Of a stretch of 64,000 nt of DNA, positions 17,095 to 27,344 are shown one piece after another (position 1 is the first letter of the stretch; every line of letters begins with the position of its first letter). The DNA is taken from NCBI GenBank assembly GCA_943736015.1, contig OX031071.1:11380119-11444118 (forward strand), written 5' to 3'. The stretch comes from Tridacna crocea. Taxonomy: Eukaryota; Mollusca; Bivalvia; Cardiida; Cardiidae. Under the pieces are notes generated by a model. That model made no database searches, had not been told where the DNA came from, and saw nothing but the letters and a program-made list of their open reading frames with translations. A program made the translations under genes and the position numbers.

Positions 17095-17275
17095 TTTTTA
17101 TGTATCCATAAGGCCCTGAGTTTGATACCTGGGAGCAGTTATCAACTTGGGAATTTTCATTGGCCCACACACTTGGCGCAAGTACTGGTGTAGTTCCCTG
17201 GAAGCAAATTCGAGAGAGAATAAGCGTAAGTTGCAAGAACTTGTTTCTCAATCGATGTAAAATAAATATGTTTAA
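17095..17275 (+). mobile_element. tRNA-derived SINE, family 2
   Basis: GGCCCTGAGTTTGATACCTG (B box), GGCCCACACACTTGGCG, tail TTGTTTCTCAATCGATGTAA. Also at 52435 and 54225. Confidence 0.7.
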
Positions 17276-17495
17276 CCCTTTCCCAAACAATCCCTGGTTT
17301 TTGCGGGTCAGGAAGCCTTTTGAAAACATTGTGGGAAAAGGAGAAAATGCTGGTAACCAGCATTTTCTCCTTTTCCCACAATGTTTTCTACCCTATCATA
17401 TAGAAAAATCATTTTTTTAGCAACTGTTAATTTGTCATCTGCAAAATGCTTTCAATTTGGTCTGGTCCAAAATTCGAGGTTTAGGAAAAGGTTAA
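17272..17495 (+). mobile_element. MITE A, complete
   Basis: Inserted at the 3' end of the SINE at 17095. Perfect hairpin with GGTAACC centre. Confidence 0.95.
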
Positions 17496-17527
17496 ACAAA
17501 ATCTGACACTCTTGATATCCATATTGA

Positions 17528-17650
17528 ACTATTAAATTTTAGACTAGCTCAAAATGTGGCTCCAAAGGTGGTTACTTCATTTTCAATGGTAGAACATACT
17601 TTGTCCTTTTCCCACAATGTCTTCAAAAACCTTCCTTTGAGTGGTAGTGT
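17528..17650 (-). mobile_element. MITE A, scrambled fragment
   Basis: Part of an R arm (TTTTAGACTAGCTCAAAATG), the second hairpin arm without its mate, and an L arm. Confidence 0.5.
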
Positions 17651-17679
17651 GGTGAAACATGGAGAACAGTAACTGTTGC

Positions 17680-17902
17680 TTAACCCTTTCCCAAACAACC
17701 CCTGTTTTTTACAACCCTGAGATAGAAGCCTTTTGAAAACATTGTGGGAAAAGGGGAAAATGCTGGTAACCAGCATTTTCTCCTTTTTTCCACAATGTTT
17801 TCTACCCTTCCCAAAACAATTTCAGTTTTTTAGTAACGTTTAATTTGTTGTCTGCAAGAGGTTTCAATTTGGACCAGTCTAAAATTTTGTCATTTGGTAA
17901 AC
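17680..17902 (+). mobile_element. MITE A, complete but right TTAA lost
   Basis: L-hairpin-R ending TTTGGTAAAC. Confidence 0.9.
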
Positions 17903-17939
17903 TACATGTATTGAGAAAAGGTTCAAAATAACAAAACAG

Positions 17940-18537
17940 TAAAGGTTTTCTTTCTTAAAAAATTTAATGAACTTTCAAACTTTCATGGAAAATACATTTC
18001 AAGCTTTCATCATGAAACAAAACCGGTCAATGATACAGTTTCCAACAAATCTATACAATTTCCTTTCAGTGCAATAGAAAAAATTGAAACTTGGGATAGA
18101 AAATTTCTTTTCAGCTGTTTTACACTGAGTAACACTTTTAAGAAACCAATGGTAAAAAGTTTTTAAAAAATACTTTGCAACTTAATTTTGCTTTTGTTTG
18201 ACAAGACTATAGCCCTTATTGAGAAAAAAAAATTAATAAGTTTTAAACAATGGTTAGACATATACTTAGTTTTTGCCCAATTTATCCAGAATTCTAATCA
18301 TTTCAACAAGAATTTTGTCTCCTAAATTCATGTTATCAGAAAGTACTTATGCATCTATGTATGTACAAATATTCATATAACATTGTATCCAGTTGGTATA
18401 ATTCACTTAATGTCTTGCTTTTATACCTATTCCTGTTCTAAAGTGTCTGTTATTATATCACTTTCACATACAAAAGCAGTAAGTCCATAAATACAGTAAA
18501 TTTCTTGTATGAACTAGAACTCTTCCTTTATAGTGAT
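17940..18537 (-). other. Candidate terminal exon and 3' UTR of the UQCRB-like gene
   Basis: On the minus strand a strong acceptor (T run then CTTTTTCAG) is followed by ITIKEEF and TAG (18537-18514). After that come about 570 AT-rich bases free of MITEs. An ATTAAA hexamer lies at 17968-17963 with a plausible cleavage zone near 17945. The block looks like a 3' UTR, being the longest repeat-free stretch between 10.9 and 22.6 kb. A phase-0 donor after LANISK in exon 4 would give a C-terminus of normal size. No transcript evidence is available. Confidence 0.4.
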
Positions 18538-21500
18538 CTGAAAAAGAAAAAAAAAAATAATATAATAAATTAAAGCTGTCAAATCTTTAACCCTTTGCCT
18601 AACAATCCAGAGTTTTGACGATTCTTGGAAAGAAACCTTTTGAAAACATTGGGAGAAAAAGAGAAAATGCTGATGACCAGCATTTTCTCTTTTTCCCACA
18701 ATGTTTTCTAACCTATCAAAGAAAAATTGCGCAATTTAACTCTTTACCACACAATCCCGACTTTTTACAATCTTGAGAAAGAGGCAATTGCTTTGAATTT
18801 GGACAAGGCTACAGTTTTGTCCTCCAGTAAAAGGTTAACTGTATATCAATATATAATTGTACATTTATCCGAAATGGAAGCTTTTCAAACTGAAAGCAGT
18901 TGCCGATGATAAATTAGCCCAACTGATCATTTCTATCTTTTATAGGGTAAATAAAAGTTGTGATAAAAGGAGGAAATGGTAGTTTCCACCATTTTATTCC
19001 TCTTCTAACAATGCCTTATCAAAGGCTCCTTTTCCTACAATATTAAAAAAAACTGGTGTTTCAGGGAAGTGGGAGGTTCAAGTGCATACAACATATTGTC
19101 TAATGTTTGACCTAAAACATTGTGGAAAAAGAAAAAAATGCTGATAACACCAGCATCTTCTTAATCCATAATGTTTTCAAAAGGCTTCTTTTTCAGGGCT
19201 GTAAAAACCTGGTATTGTTTGGTACAGGGTAAATGACTGATAATTTTCATTTTATGTAAAGCATGACATACACTGGCAAAAATTAATAAATAATTAATTG
19301 AAATAATCCATATTCAAGCTTTTTTTTCTTCAGTGACATGATTGTGTTTGTTTCATTTTCTTTTTTGAAACCCTTAATGCTTTTCCCAAGCAACATATTT
19401 TAGACTCTTCCAAACCAAAAGATTGCTGAAGATAATTTTAAATTTGATGAAAATGGTGGCAAGTAATCCAGAATATGTGTGGGAAAAGGAGAAATTGCTT
19501 GTTACAAGAAATTTCTCTTTTTCTCACAGTGCTTTCAAAAGACTTGTATGTAGACATGTAAAAACAAGGGTCTGTTTGGGTAAGGGTTAAGGTAACTTCC
19601 ACATATTTCTTAACACTCTCATCTTCTAAGACCAACCTCCCCCTTTTCTCTGACTGATAGTGCGCTTCTTCCAAAGCCACTGGCTGCTTTCCCAGCTAAC
19701 TATGATCAAAACAAATGATCAGCTGTGACAAAGAAATGACAACTGTCCCAGCGACTTTCACAAATCCTCCACAAGAGATTTGTCAAGCTGGAGATTTGAA
19801 CCAGTAAACTACTCATCACATGTCCTGTATGCTAACAACTGTGCTATAAGGCTTGGACCGTATCAGAGAATGTCCATTAACATTACGTGCAGTGTGATCT
19901 TGATCTAAAATATTTATCAAAGCTCACAGAGTCACACGAACCACATTCAAAGTTAAAACCCTTTCCCAAACACGGTCCTGAAAAAAGAAGCCTTTTGAAA
20001 ACAGTGTAAGAAAAGGAGAAAATGTTGATAACCAGCATTTCCTCCTTTTCCCCACTATGTTTTCTACACTCCCAGACCAAATTTCAATTTTTGAGTCCCA
20101 TTACTTTTGTTATCTGCCCATGCTTTCAATTAGGAGCGGTCTAAAATTTTGTTGATTGGTAAAGAGTTAACTCATTACCAAACAACAAAATTTTTCGCTT
20201 GTCCAAATTGAAACCATTTGCAGACGACAATATAAAAGTGACTAAAAGTTGAAATTTGGTTTGGGAAGGATAGAAAACATTGTGGGAAAAGGAGAAAATG
20301 CTGGTTACCAGCATTTTCTCCTTTTCTTACAATTTTTTCCAAAGGCTTTCTCAGGAGAGTCAAAAGTAGGGATTGTGTGGTAATGGGTTAAGAATGAGTA
20401 TATAGCTAATAAGAAAACAATACTTTTGGCTCTTGTAATCATATTGGACTTTAGAGATATTGGCCAAGCGTTTCCCCTCCTCATGTACATCCACCACCTG
20501 GTTATCAAAGTATGGCTTATCCTGAAAAAAATGCAAAAAATTGATAAATGCCACAAACTTGCCCCAAAAAAAGATAAGTGCCATATTTCTCTGTCAGACA
20601 GACATAGTTAGCAAGACAAAATACTACATATATTGTACCTCTTTACAACAAAATCCTGACTTTTAACTCTTTACCCCATAAGGCATTTGTATGGTATCCC
20701 TAATTGCCCCTAAATAACAGCAAGGATGAAGCTGTTTCTTATGTGTATATATTTGATAGCATAGAAAACATTGTGGCAAAAGGTGAAATTGCTCGTCACA
20801 AGCAATTTCACTTTTTGCCACAATGTTTTCCAAAGGCTCCTACAAGTAATGCTTAGAAATGAGTATCTATGGAGTAATGGGTTAATCCTTTACCACACAA
20901 TCACGAGTTTTTACGACCTTAAGAAAGTAGCTTTTCAAAACTTTGTGGGAAAAAAAGAGAATATGCTGGTGACTAGCATTTTCTCCTTTTCCCACTATGT
21001 TTTCAGAAGGCTCCTTTTTCTAGGTCTGTTTGGTACAGAGTTAAATGGAACTTGTCTTAAATAGGATGGAAAACTTTGTGAGATAAGGTGCGAGTGCTGT
21101 TTACCAGCATTTTCTCCTTTCCCACAATGTTCTGAAAAGGGTTCTAGTTCTACCTCTCAGTCATTAACTTTCAAGAACTATGAAAGGGCATTCTCTGTCA
21201 GTACCAGAGATACAAACTGGAGCTATCACTAAACGTGATCATGCCCCCCAACAGCTCCTTGTCACAAAACAGATTAATGTCATAGTACAGGAATGCAAAA
21301 TAAGTGACTGGAGAGTCAATTATACCAGAGCTATCACTGAAGGTGATGAATATCCTGCAATGGCTTCTTGCCAAAGAATTACTCTTTGTTACAGACTGAA
21401 GACTTGGACAGAATAAAACTTACTTGATACATTTTTTTTTTACCAGTTGGACAAATTGAGACTGGTTTAAATGAAAAGGTTTGGCAGACAACAAATGTCT

Positions 21501-24500
21501 TTTCATGCAATGTTTTTGACCAGACTCTACATCTTACTTATACAGTACGGAAACTAACGAAAGCAACCTCCGAACTGAATCGGAACCGTAATAGTGACTG
21601 AACTGAACCGAAACTGCAAAATTTAAAAGCAAAAAGTTCTGTCAAAACGTAACTAAGAACAATTTATGATATTCATATCTTTGCTGAGTGCAAAGTCTAT
21701 CCATGAAGTTTGAAAGAAATTTGTCCAGAATCATCAAAGGGCCGTAACTCCATTAAACCTTAATAAACCATAACCAAAATAGGATATGCACATCTTTGCT
21801 TGATACTGAGTCTATTTGTGTAGTTTGAACCAAATCTGTACAATAGTTGATGAGAAAAAGAGCGGACAAGAAATTTCATGAAAGGGCCATAACTCAGTGA
21901 AAAATCAATGAACCATAATCAACATTTCATATGCACATCTCTGCTTGATACTGAGTCTACCTGTGAAGTTTGAATAAAATTTGTTTAATAGTTTATGAAA
22001 AATAAAGTGGACAAAAAGCTACAGACCGACCGACTGACGGACGGACGGACAGCTGTGTCAAACGTATTCTATCAAAAATTTAATTTATTTTCATCAATTC
22101 AGCAAGGGCACGGTCATAAAGAGAACGACAAAAAAGGGCTTAGCTCTAGGAAATTTTATTTAATTAACTAAGAACTATTTATGATATGCACATTTTTGCT
22201 GAGTGCAAAGTCTATCCATGAAGTTTGAAAGAAATTTGTCCAGAATCATCAAAGGGCCATAACTTCATTAAACCTATATAAACCATAACCAAAATAGGAT
22301 ATGCACATCTCTGCTTTATACTGAGTCTATTTGTGTAGTTTGAACCAAATCTGTCCAATAGTTGATGAGAAAAAGAGCGGACAAGAAATTTCATGAAAGG
22401 GCCATAACTCAGTGAAAATCAATGATCCATTACCAACATTTCATATGCACATCTCTGCTTGATACTGAGTCTACCTGTGAAGTTTGAATAAAATTCGTCC
22501 AGTAGTTTATGAGAAATAGAGTGGACAAAAAGCTACAGACCGACCGACCGACGGACCGACCGACCAACAAGCTGACTCCTATATACCCCCCAAACAGATT
22601 TTGGGGGGTATAATTAAAGCAAATTTCAAGGGTGCTTTTGTCTGAATATCTGGAAAAGAAGCCAACAGTGTTGGTCAAGAACAGACTACACAGAAGTCAA
22701 GAAAAGACTGCATCATCTGTGCAGTCTGAACTTGAACTACAGTGTTCCTATTTAAACAATTAGATCCCCATTTACACACTACAATGACCAAGGTTTTACT
22801 GTGCATACCTGTTCAATTGTCATCCATTCAGATTTGGGTAAAGTTTTTTGCTTCACAGACAGACTGGTGGCATGGATGATACGAAACTGTCTGGCTTCTC
22901 TCACCTCTTTTGGTAATCGTAAAATAGCCTCTTTCACAATTGGACGATTGTATGATATGCAATCATCCCTCATCAACCCTGTAAGAGATCGACATACAGT
23001 TTCTTCAATCATCATTTCTTATTACTAAAAGCCAAAAAAACCCAATATCTTGGAGATAAAATTCAAACTCTTTACCAAACAACAAAATTTCTGACTGGTC
23101 CGAATTGAAAGCATTTGTAGGCCACATAAATAAATTTAACTCAAAAATTGAGATTTATCTTAAGCAGAGCAGAAAACATAATGAGAAAAGGAGAAAATGC
23201 TGGCTATACCAGCATTGTCTCCCATTCCCACTATGTTTTCAACAAGCTTCTATCATAGTGTCTTAAAAACCAGGGATTGTCTGATAAAGGGTTAAAAAAA
23301 AAACTAGACTAGAGAAGCTAGAGAAATGTTAAGAAGCCCTTGGCATAATTATATAATAATTATGATTTAAACAACAAAATTTTAGACGAAATCCAACGCA
23401 TATGCATAATTTATGACACTTAGACTCTATACCAAACAACAAAAATTTTAAACCAGTCCAATTGAAAACATTTGAAGACGACAAATCCAATGTGGCTTCA
23501 TGCTGGAATTTATCTCTGAAAGAACAAAGGATATGAGAGAAAAGGTGAAAATGTTAATTATCCGCATTTCCTTCTTTTCCAATAATGTTTCCAAAAAGCT
23601 GTTTCAGGGTCATTTAACCTTGTGATTCTTTGGTGAAGGGTTAAATGTAACTCAGAGATTGGAATTTGTTTTTGGAAGAACAGAAAACAGTGTGGAAAAA
23701 GGAGAAAATGCTGGTTACCAGCATTTTCTCCTTTTCCCATAGTGTTTTCAAAGGCCTTTTTTCTAAGAGCTGTATGAAAGATGGAATAGTTGCGGGAAAC
23801 CACTCTTTAATGCATAGCTTTGTCCCGATTTAAATAAAGTACCTGACAACTGTTTTAGGGAGATATCTCTTTGGCTCAGTGGTTATGGTATTGGTCTTGT
23901 AATCTTCGAAAAACAAGATTATTTGTCCATTCAACGGTTCGAATCCCAGCAGATGCGGTTTGTATTTGACATATGCATTTATTTGTTTCTTTGTTACAGA
24001 CTTTGTTTGTAAGATAAGGGCTCATCCGGCATTGGCCATTGAGCCAATAATCTCATCTGTTGTCCAAAAAAAGACTTTCTGCCTAATAACGTTTCGAGTC
24101 CTCAATAAATGGTGACTTTAAGAGGGGGTGTATTACAGGCGACCACTCCTTCATGCATGGCTTTCCCCTGATTTAAATACAATACCTGGCAACTGAGTCA
24201 AAGAGATATATCTGTTTGGCTCAGTGGTTATGGTATTGGTCTTTTAACCCCTTACCATAACCACAATACCTGGCAACTGAGTCAAAGAGATATCTGTTTG
24301 GCTCAGTGGTTATGGCATTGGTCTTTTAACTCTTTACCACAGGTCAAAATTTTAGACTGGTTCAAATTGAAAGCATTTGCAGACAACATGATAAAGGTGA
24401 CTGAAAAATTGAAATTTGTTCTGGGAAGGGTAAAAAACACTGTGGGAAAACAAGAAAATGCTTGTTACCAACATTTTCTCCTTTTCCTACAGTGTTTTCA

Positions 24501-25402
24501 AAAGGCTTCTTTCTCAGGGGCGTCAAAAGTAGGGATTGTGTGGTAATGGGTTAATCATAAAAAAACGAGGTTATTTGTACCTTTTTACCCTTTACTACAC
24601 GACAAGATTTTAGACCTGTCCGAATTGAAAGCATTTGCTGGTGACTCACAGTTTCAATGTGGCTCATATGAAATGAGTTTTCTTTGATAGGCTAGAAAAC
24701 ATTGTGGGAAAAGGAGAAAATGCTGGTTACCAGCATTTTCTCCTTTTCCCACAATGTGTTCAAAAGCCTTCTCTTTAAGGTGTGTTAAAAACTGTCATTG
24801 TCATTGTGTGGTAATGGGTTAAGAATTTGAATCCTGCCGGATGTAGTTTGTATTTGAGCAATGCATTTATTTGTTTCTTGCCACAGACTTTGTTTGTAAG
24901 AAAATCTCTCCCAAGACTAACTGACCAGTATGTATCACATTCTTTTAATCACATACAAACAAATATAAATTTATCCTGTAGGTTTACATTTTCTTACAGA
25001 TCTATTATTGAAACTTCAACAGGGGTGTACATTCAATTTCTCTTTTACCTATACTGTTTTTCAAAAAAGCTGTTATTTTTTAACCCTTTACTCCATGGAT
25101 ACTCATTTTGACGTATCAACAAAAGACAGCTTCTGAAACATTGTGGGAAAAGGAGAAATTGCTCGTAATGAGCAATTTCTCCTTTTCCCACAATGTTTTC
25201 CACTCAATCAGATATTTGTATCCTCATTTGTCCATATTTTTGACATCATATCTTTATTTGTTGCTGAAATGGAAGATCCCTAAATTGGCATATCAGGTAA
25301 AGGGCTAACAAACTGGAATGTTTGCTAACTGGCAAATACACTTACCAACTTGTGGAAAGTAGGACATTTGATAAAATCTTCCTTTTAATGCTGGGAATTT
25401 AT
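18514..25402 (-). CDS. UQCRB: UQCRB/QCR7-like cytochrome bc1 complex subunit (gene model, 5' exon not found)
   Basis: Minus-strand exons 25402-25346, 22978-22809 and 20521 downward, with matching phases. Together they read RFYQMSYFPQV, then GLMRDDCISYNRPIVKEAIL, then RLPKEVREARQFRI, LPKSEWMTIEQ and DKPYFDNQVVDVHEEGKRLA. Known family features are GLMxDD, VKEAxRRLP, ARxFRI and LPKxxW. UQCRB is a small matrix-facing subunit of complex III, usually 110-120 residues. The first exon with the start codon was not found. The 3' end is ambiguous: the last exon can run into the MITE at 20167-20391 or splice to a small exon at 18537-18514. The exons shown are open and phase-consistent, so a pseudogene is less likely. 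Confidence 0.75.
18587..18739 (+). mobile_element. MITE A, R arm truncated
   Basis: L arm and hairpin, then a short R remnant ending at the TTAA of the next copy. Confidence 0.8.
18736..18838 (+). mobile_element. MITE A without hairpin (103 bp)
   Basis: Both TTAA ends are intact, but L joins R directly (GAGAAAGAGGCAATTGCTTT). The whole palindrome has been excised. Confidence 0.85.
18888..19062 (-). mobile_element. MITE A-like copy with divergent hairpin
   Basis: The hairpin reads GGAGGAAATGGTAG / TTTCCACCATTTTATTCC, still self-complementary though far from the family sequence. Confidence 0.6.
19105..19235 (-). mobile_element. MITE A, hairpin and L arm
   Basis: Imperfect hairpin and an L arm ending GGTACAGGGTAA. 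Confidence 0.65.
19374..19590 (-). mobile_element. MITE A, hairpin intermediate with family B
   Basis: TTAA both ends. The hairpin core is AAATTGCTTG / ACAAGAAATTT, B-like, with A-like GGGAAAAGGAG outside. Confidence 0.8.
19655..19860 (-). mobile_element. SINE family 1, inverted
   Basis: CCACTGGCTGCTTTCCCAGC and an inverted B box near TTTGAACCAGT. Confidence 0.65.
19953..20170 (+). mobile_element. MITE A
   Basis: L-hairpin-R with a shortened L arm. It shares TTAA with the next copy. Confidence 0.85.
20167..20391 (-). mobile_element. MITE A, complete; supplies a possible UQCRB stop codon
   Basis: R-hairpin-L. On the minus strand the UQCRB-like exon enters it from the L end and meets TGA at 20362-20360. 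Confidence 0.95.
20360..20521 (-). CDS. UQCRB: UQCRB-like exon 4, reading into a MITE
   Basis: Minus-strand acceptor TTTTTTTCAG, phase 0 in. It encodes DKPYFDNQVVDVHEEGKRLA, fitting the C-terminal helix of the family, then about 20 residues not expected for UQCRB. The frame stays open across the MITE border at 20391 and stops at TGA (20362-20360) inside the element, so the last ten residues would be MITE-encoded. Alternatively a weak donor (GTCCAA or GTATTG) upstream joins it to the candidate exon at 18537. Confidence 0.6.
   Translation of the reverse strand, partial: DKPYFDNQVVDVHEEGKRLANISKVQYDYKSQKYCFLISYILILNPLPHNPYF
20663..20885 (-). mobile_element. MITE B, complete
   Basis: Starts TTAACTCTTTACCCCATAAG. 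The hairpin core is TTGCTCGTCACAAGCAA. It shares its right TTAA with the next copy. Confidence 0.9.
20882..21044. mobile_element. MITE A, L-L form
   Basis: Both flanks of the hairpin are L-type (ACGACCTTAAGAAAG on the left; CTCCTTTTTCTAGGTC on the right). The 163-bp element is palindromic end to end. Confidence 0.85.
21061..21154 (-). mobile_element. MITE A, hairpin fragment
   Basis: Worn hairpin with partial L arm. Confidence 0.5.
21650..22615. mobile_element. GACGGACGGACGG-type repeat, two tandem copies
   Basis: About 510-bp blocks starting near 21650 and 22160 both carry GAGTGCAAAGTCTATCCATG, AAAGGGCCATAACTC units and a GACCGACCGAC tail. The second ends TTTTGGGGGGTATA. Confidence 0.8.
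22809..22978 (-). CDS. UQCRB: UQCRB-like exon 3 (core of the protein)
   Basis: Minus-strand acceptor CTCTTACAG, donor GTATGC, phase 1 in and phase 0 out. It encodes LMRDDCISYNRPIVKEAILR followed by LPKEVREARQFRIIHATSLS and VKQKTLPKSEWMTIEQ. The family landmarks follow in order with no frameshift or stop, which is the strongest single evidence for this gene. Confidence 0.85.
23063..23295 (-). mobile_element. MITE A, complete
   Basis: R-hairpin-L with a few hairpin mismatches, in the UQCRB intron. Confidence 0.85.
23420..23644 (-). mobile_element. MITE A, degenerate
   Basis: R-hairpin-L with a decayed hairpin. It shares TTAA with the next fragment. Confidence 0.75.
23641..23773 (-). mobile_element. 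MITE A, R arm mostly missing
   Basis: TTAA, a short R stub, a good hairpin and an L arm. Confidence 0.75.
23812..24110 (+). mobile_element. tRNA-derived SINE, family 3
   Basis: TTGGCTCAGTGGTTATGG A box and GGTTCGAATCCC B box, with a 5' leader CATAGCTTTGTCCCGATTTA and a conserved 3' part. No MITE interrupts this copy. Confidence 0.75.
24326..24554 (-). mobile_element. MITE A inserted in a SINE
   Basis: Flanked by the SINE head (GGCTCAGTGGTTATGGC) and SINE body (CGAGGTTATTTGTAC). Confidence 0.95.
24585..24822 (-). mobile_element. MITE A inserted in the same SINE
   Basis: Second insertion; SINE sequence resumes at GAATTTGAATCCTGCCGG. Confidence 0.95.
25080..25309 (+). mobile_element. MITE B with A/B hybrid hairpin
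   Basis: B-type arms. The outer hairpin is A-like (GTGGGAAAAGGAG) and the core B-like (AAATTGCTCGTAATGAGC); both halves of the stem agree. Confidence 0.9.
25346..25402 (-). CDS. UQCRB: UQCRB-like exon 2
   Basis: On the minus strand the acceptor is a long T run ending AATTTCAG and the donor is GTAAGT. The 57-nt exon enters and leaves in phase 1. It encodes KFPALKGRFYQMSYFPQV, matching the short tyrosine-rich helix directly before GLMRDD in this family. Confidence 0.7.
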
Positions 25403-25534
25403 CTGAAATTAAAAAAAAAAAACATTTCACAGCGGTGTGGTGTTTAATGCCGTTTTCAAAATTATTTCAGCTCTATCTTGATAGCCTATGCACCTATCTA
25501 CATGTTACTTACTTAAGCTTTATTTACCAGAACC

Positions 25535-25740
25535 ATGCATACTATTCATTCCAAGCCACTGGCTGCTTTCCCACATTACAGTCATTGAAACGATGGTCAG
25601 CTATGAGAGGGTAATAGATCTTGTCACAATGACAATCATCAGTCCTCGGAAACAAATTAACCAAGCCAGGGATCGAACCAGCGACTTCCTGTTGTCAAGT
25701 CCTGAACACTACCAAGTGAACTAACTGGGCCTGGCTTATG
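25535..25740 (-). mobile_element. SINE family 1, inverted
   Basis: CCACTGGCTGCTTTCCCAC, inverted B box GGGATCGAACC and inverted A box TACCAAGTGAACTAACT. Confidence 0.7.
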
Positions 25741-25779
25741 CAACCTGATCCTTCACCATACCATAAGAGCTTAGGCTGG

Positions 25780-25985
25780 TTAACTCTTAATCACAAAACA
25801 AAATTTTAGCCCGGTCCAATTCAAAAGCAGTTGCAGACAACAAAATTCATAATGTTTCAAATGATGGGATATGAATCAGATAGTTTAGAAAACATTGTGG
25901 GAAAAGGAGAAAGTGCTGTTTACCAGCATATTTTCAAAAGGCTTTTTTCTCAGGGTCATCAAAAAGTCGAGATTGTGTAGTAAAG
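25780..25985 (-). mobile_element. MITE A, right end replaced
   Basis: R arm and half hairpin, then L arm to GTAGTAAAG, where the CAGG-ended element begins. Confidence 0.8.
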
Positions 25986-26648
25986 CAGGGCTTCCCCTGC
26001 AAGTTTTAATTTTTGCGCCATCAAATTCGCCACTTCATAAAAATTGGGGCCAGTAGGAGCCCCAACTGATGGTTTGATATAGGGTGCTCAAATGGGCATG
26101 ACGAAATATTGATATTTGATTGTTTGCAGTGGTGTGTATGCAAACTTGTATGGTGTGTAATTTAGATAAGGTGTGATAAACGGTTACACGGGCTTCCTTT
26201 ACACTTGATACATACTGTGTATGTCAGAGGATAGTTTATAGATATTTACTTGTCGCCAATACATTCGCCAGTGCCTCAGGGCCATTGAAACAGGGATTGT
26301 ATGGTGTTAAAGCAGAAATGAATCCCATTACAACATTGTAAGCTGCAAATCATCAAAATGGACTGCTTTACCTTTCTTTGGCAGTCATAGAATTAAGGAG
26401 CTGTATTACATTTAAAATACAAATTCTATGTCCCTGCAGCTCAAAACCTTGAAACCATTGGGGAAATAGAAACATAAGTAAGCTTGTACAGCACTACTGA
26501 GCAATGTATTTAGAAGCTTTAGCATTGGCCAATAAACTGAAGTATCTAAAGCACAATGTGGCTACCTCAGTTGGCTCCTACTGGCCCCAATTTTTATGAA
26601 ATGGCAAATTTGATGGTGCAAAAATTAAAACTTGCATGGGAAGCCCTG
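25986..26648. mobile_element. CAGG-ended element with about 42-bp terminal inverted repeats
   Basis: 663 bp. Ends CAGGGCTTCCC, TGCAAGTTTTAATTTTTGC and further pair with the inverse at the right end (two or three mismatches in 42). Probably a hAT-type MITE. No clear target duplication, so one flank may have been rearranged. Confidence 0.8.
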
Positions 26649-27042
26649 TTCGAGGGTGATTTTGGTTGGGAAAGGATGTCGGGTGCCAGCGCAAACAATC
26701 GAGACGTTGCATTCTTTATGTTGATATTATATATAGGGGAGATTTTTTTCATATTTTATCATTTATTTTGGTTACAGAATGTCAAATACCTGTGCTCAGA
26801 CTGATGGTACTAGATCTAGTTCTACAGCTCTACCAACTGAGCTATCTTCAGTCTGAAGGTGTCTGTTCCAATGCTATTTTTGTGACTGGTCTTCGCATTC
26901 CCCTTCAGGCTAACGTTCATTAAAGGTATCTGGAACAAATACGATTTTACCTGCATCTTTTCAAACGGCTCTATGCGACATAATTTCCAATGACAGCTTA
27001 TAAAATGGGCATGGATCGTTAGATAAATGATTAATCTTTACC
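26640..27042 (+). repeat. Left arm of a large inverted repeat around the LTR element
   Basis: 26883-27042 (starting GTGACTGGTCTTCGCATTCC) is found reversed at about 36858-37025, and 26645-26790 (GGGTGATTTTGGTTGGGAAA) is reversed at 38640-38800. The two parts are adjacent on the left but separated by about 1.5 kb on the right. Confidence 0.8.
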
Positions 27043-27259
27043 ATCACTCTTTCATGCATAGCTTTGTCCCGATTTAAATACAGCACCTGACAACTGTTTT
27101 AGGGAGATATCTCTTTGGCTCAGTGGTTATGGTATTGGTCAGCTTCTAAAATGGGCATGGATCGTTAGATAAATGATTAATCTTTACCATCACTCTTTCA
27201 TGCATAGCTTTGTCCCGATTTAAATACAGCACCTGACAACTGTTTTAGGGAGATATCAC
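26998..27259 (+). repeat. Tandem duplication of about 143 bp
   Basis: The block starting near AAATGGGCATGGATCG and running through CATGCATAGCTTTGTCCCGA and GTTTTAGGGAGATATC occurs twice in a row. Its second half is the 5' part of the SINE family seen complete at 23812. Confidence 0.85.
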
Positions 27260-27344
27260 ACAAACTGTGCTACGAAATACCTATTAAATCAATAGAAATT
27301 TACCTTTTTTTCCCAACGTAAATAAATCAAGTGTAATTTGTAAA

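Larger units (their letters stand above)
24150..24925 (+). mobile_element. SINE family 3, head duplicated and split by two MITEs
   Basis: The head GATATCTGTTTGGCTCAGTG occurs twice (24210s and 24290s). The body resumes between the MITEs at 24555-24584 and after 24823. It matches the intact copy at 23812 in order. Confidence 0.75.

Noticed and set aside
21180..21416. 78-codon open frame as an exon
   Set aside because: It contains two copies of a CTATCACTRAAGGTGATRA-type repeat and no splice context; more likely a repeat fragment.
26370..26395. Minus-strand ATGACTGCCAAAGAAAG followed by GTAAAG as the missing first UQCRB exon
   Set aside because: It would join the next exon out of frame (phase 2 into phase 1) and lies inside the CAGG-ended element. 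Probably chance.
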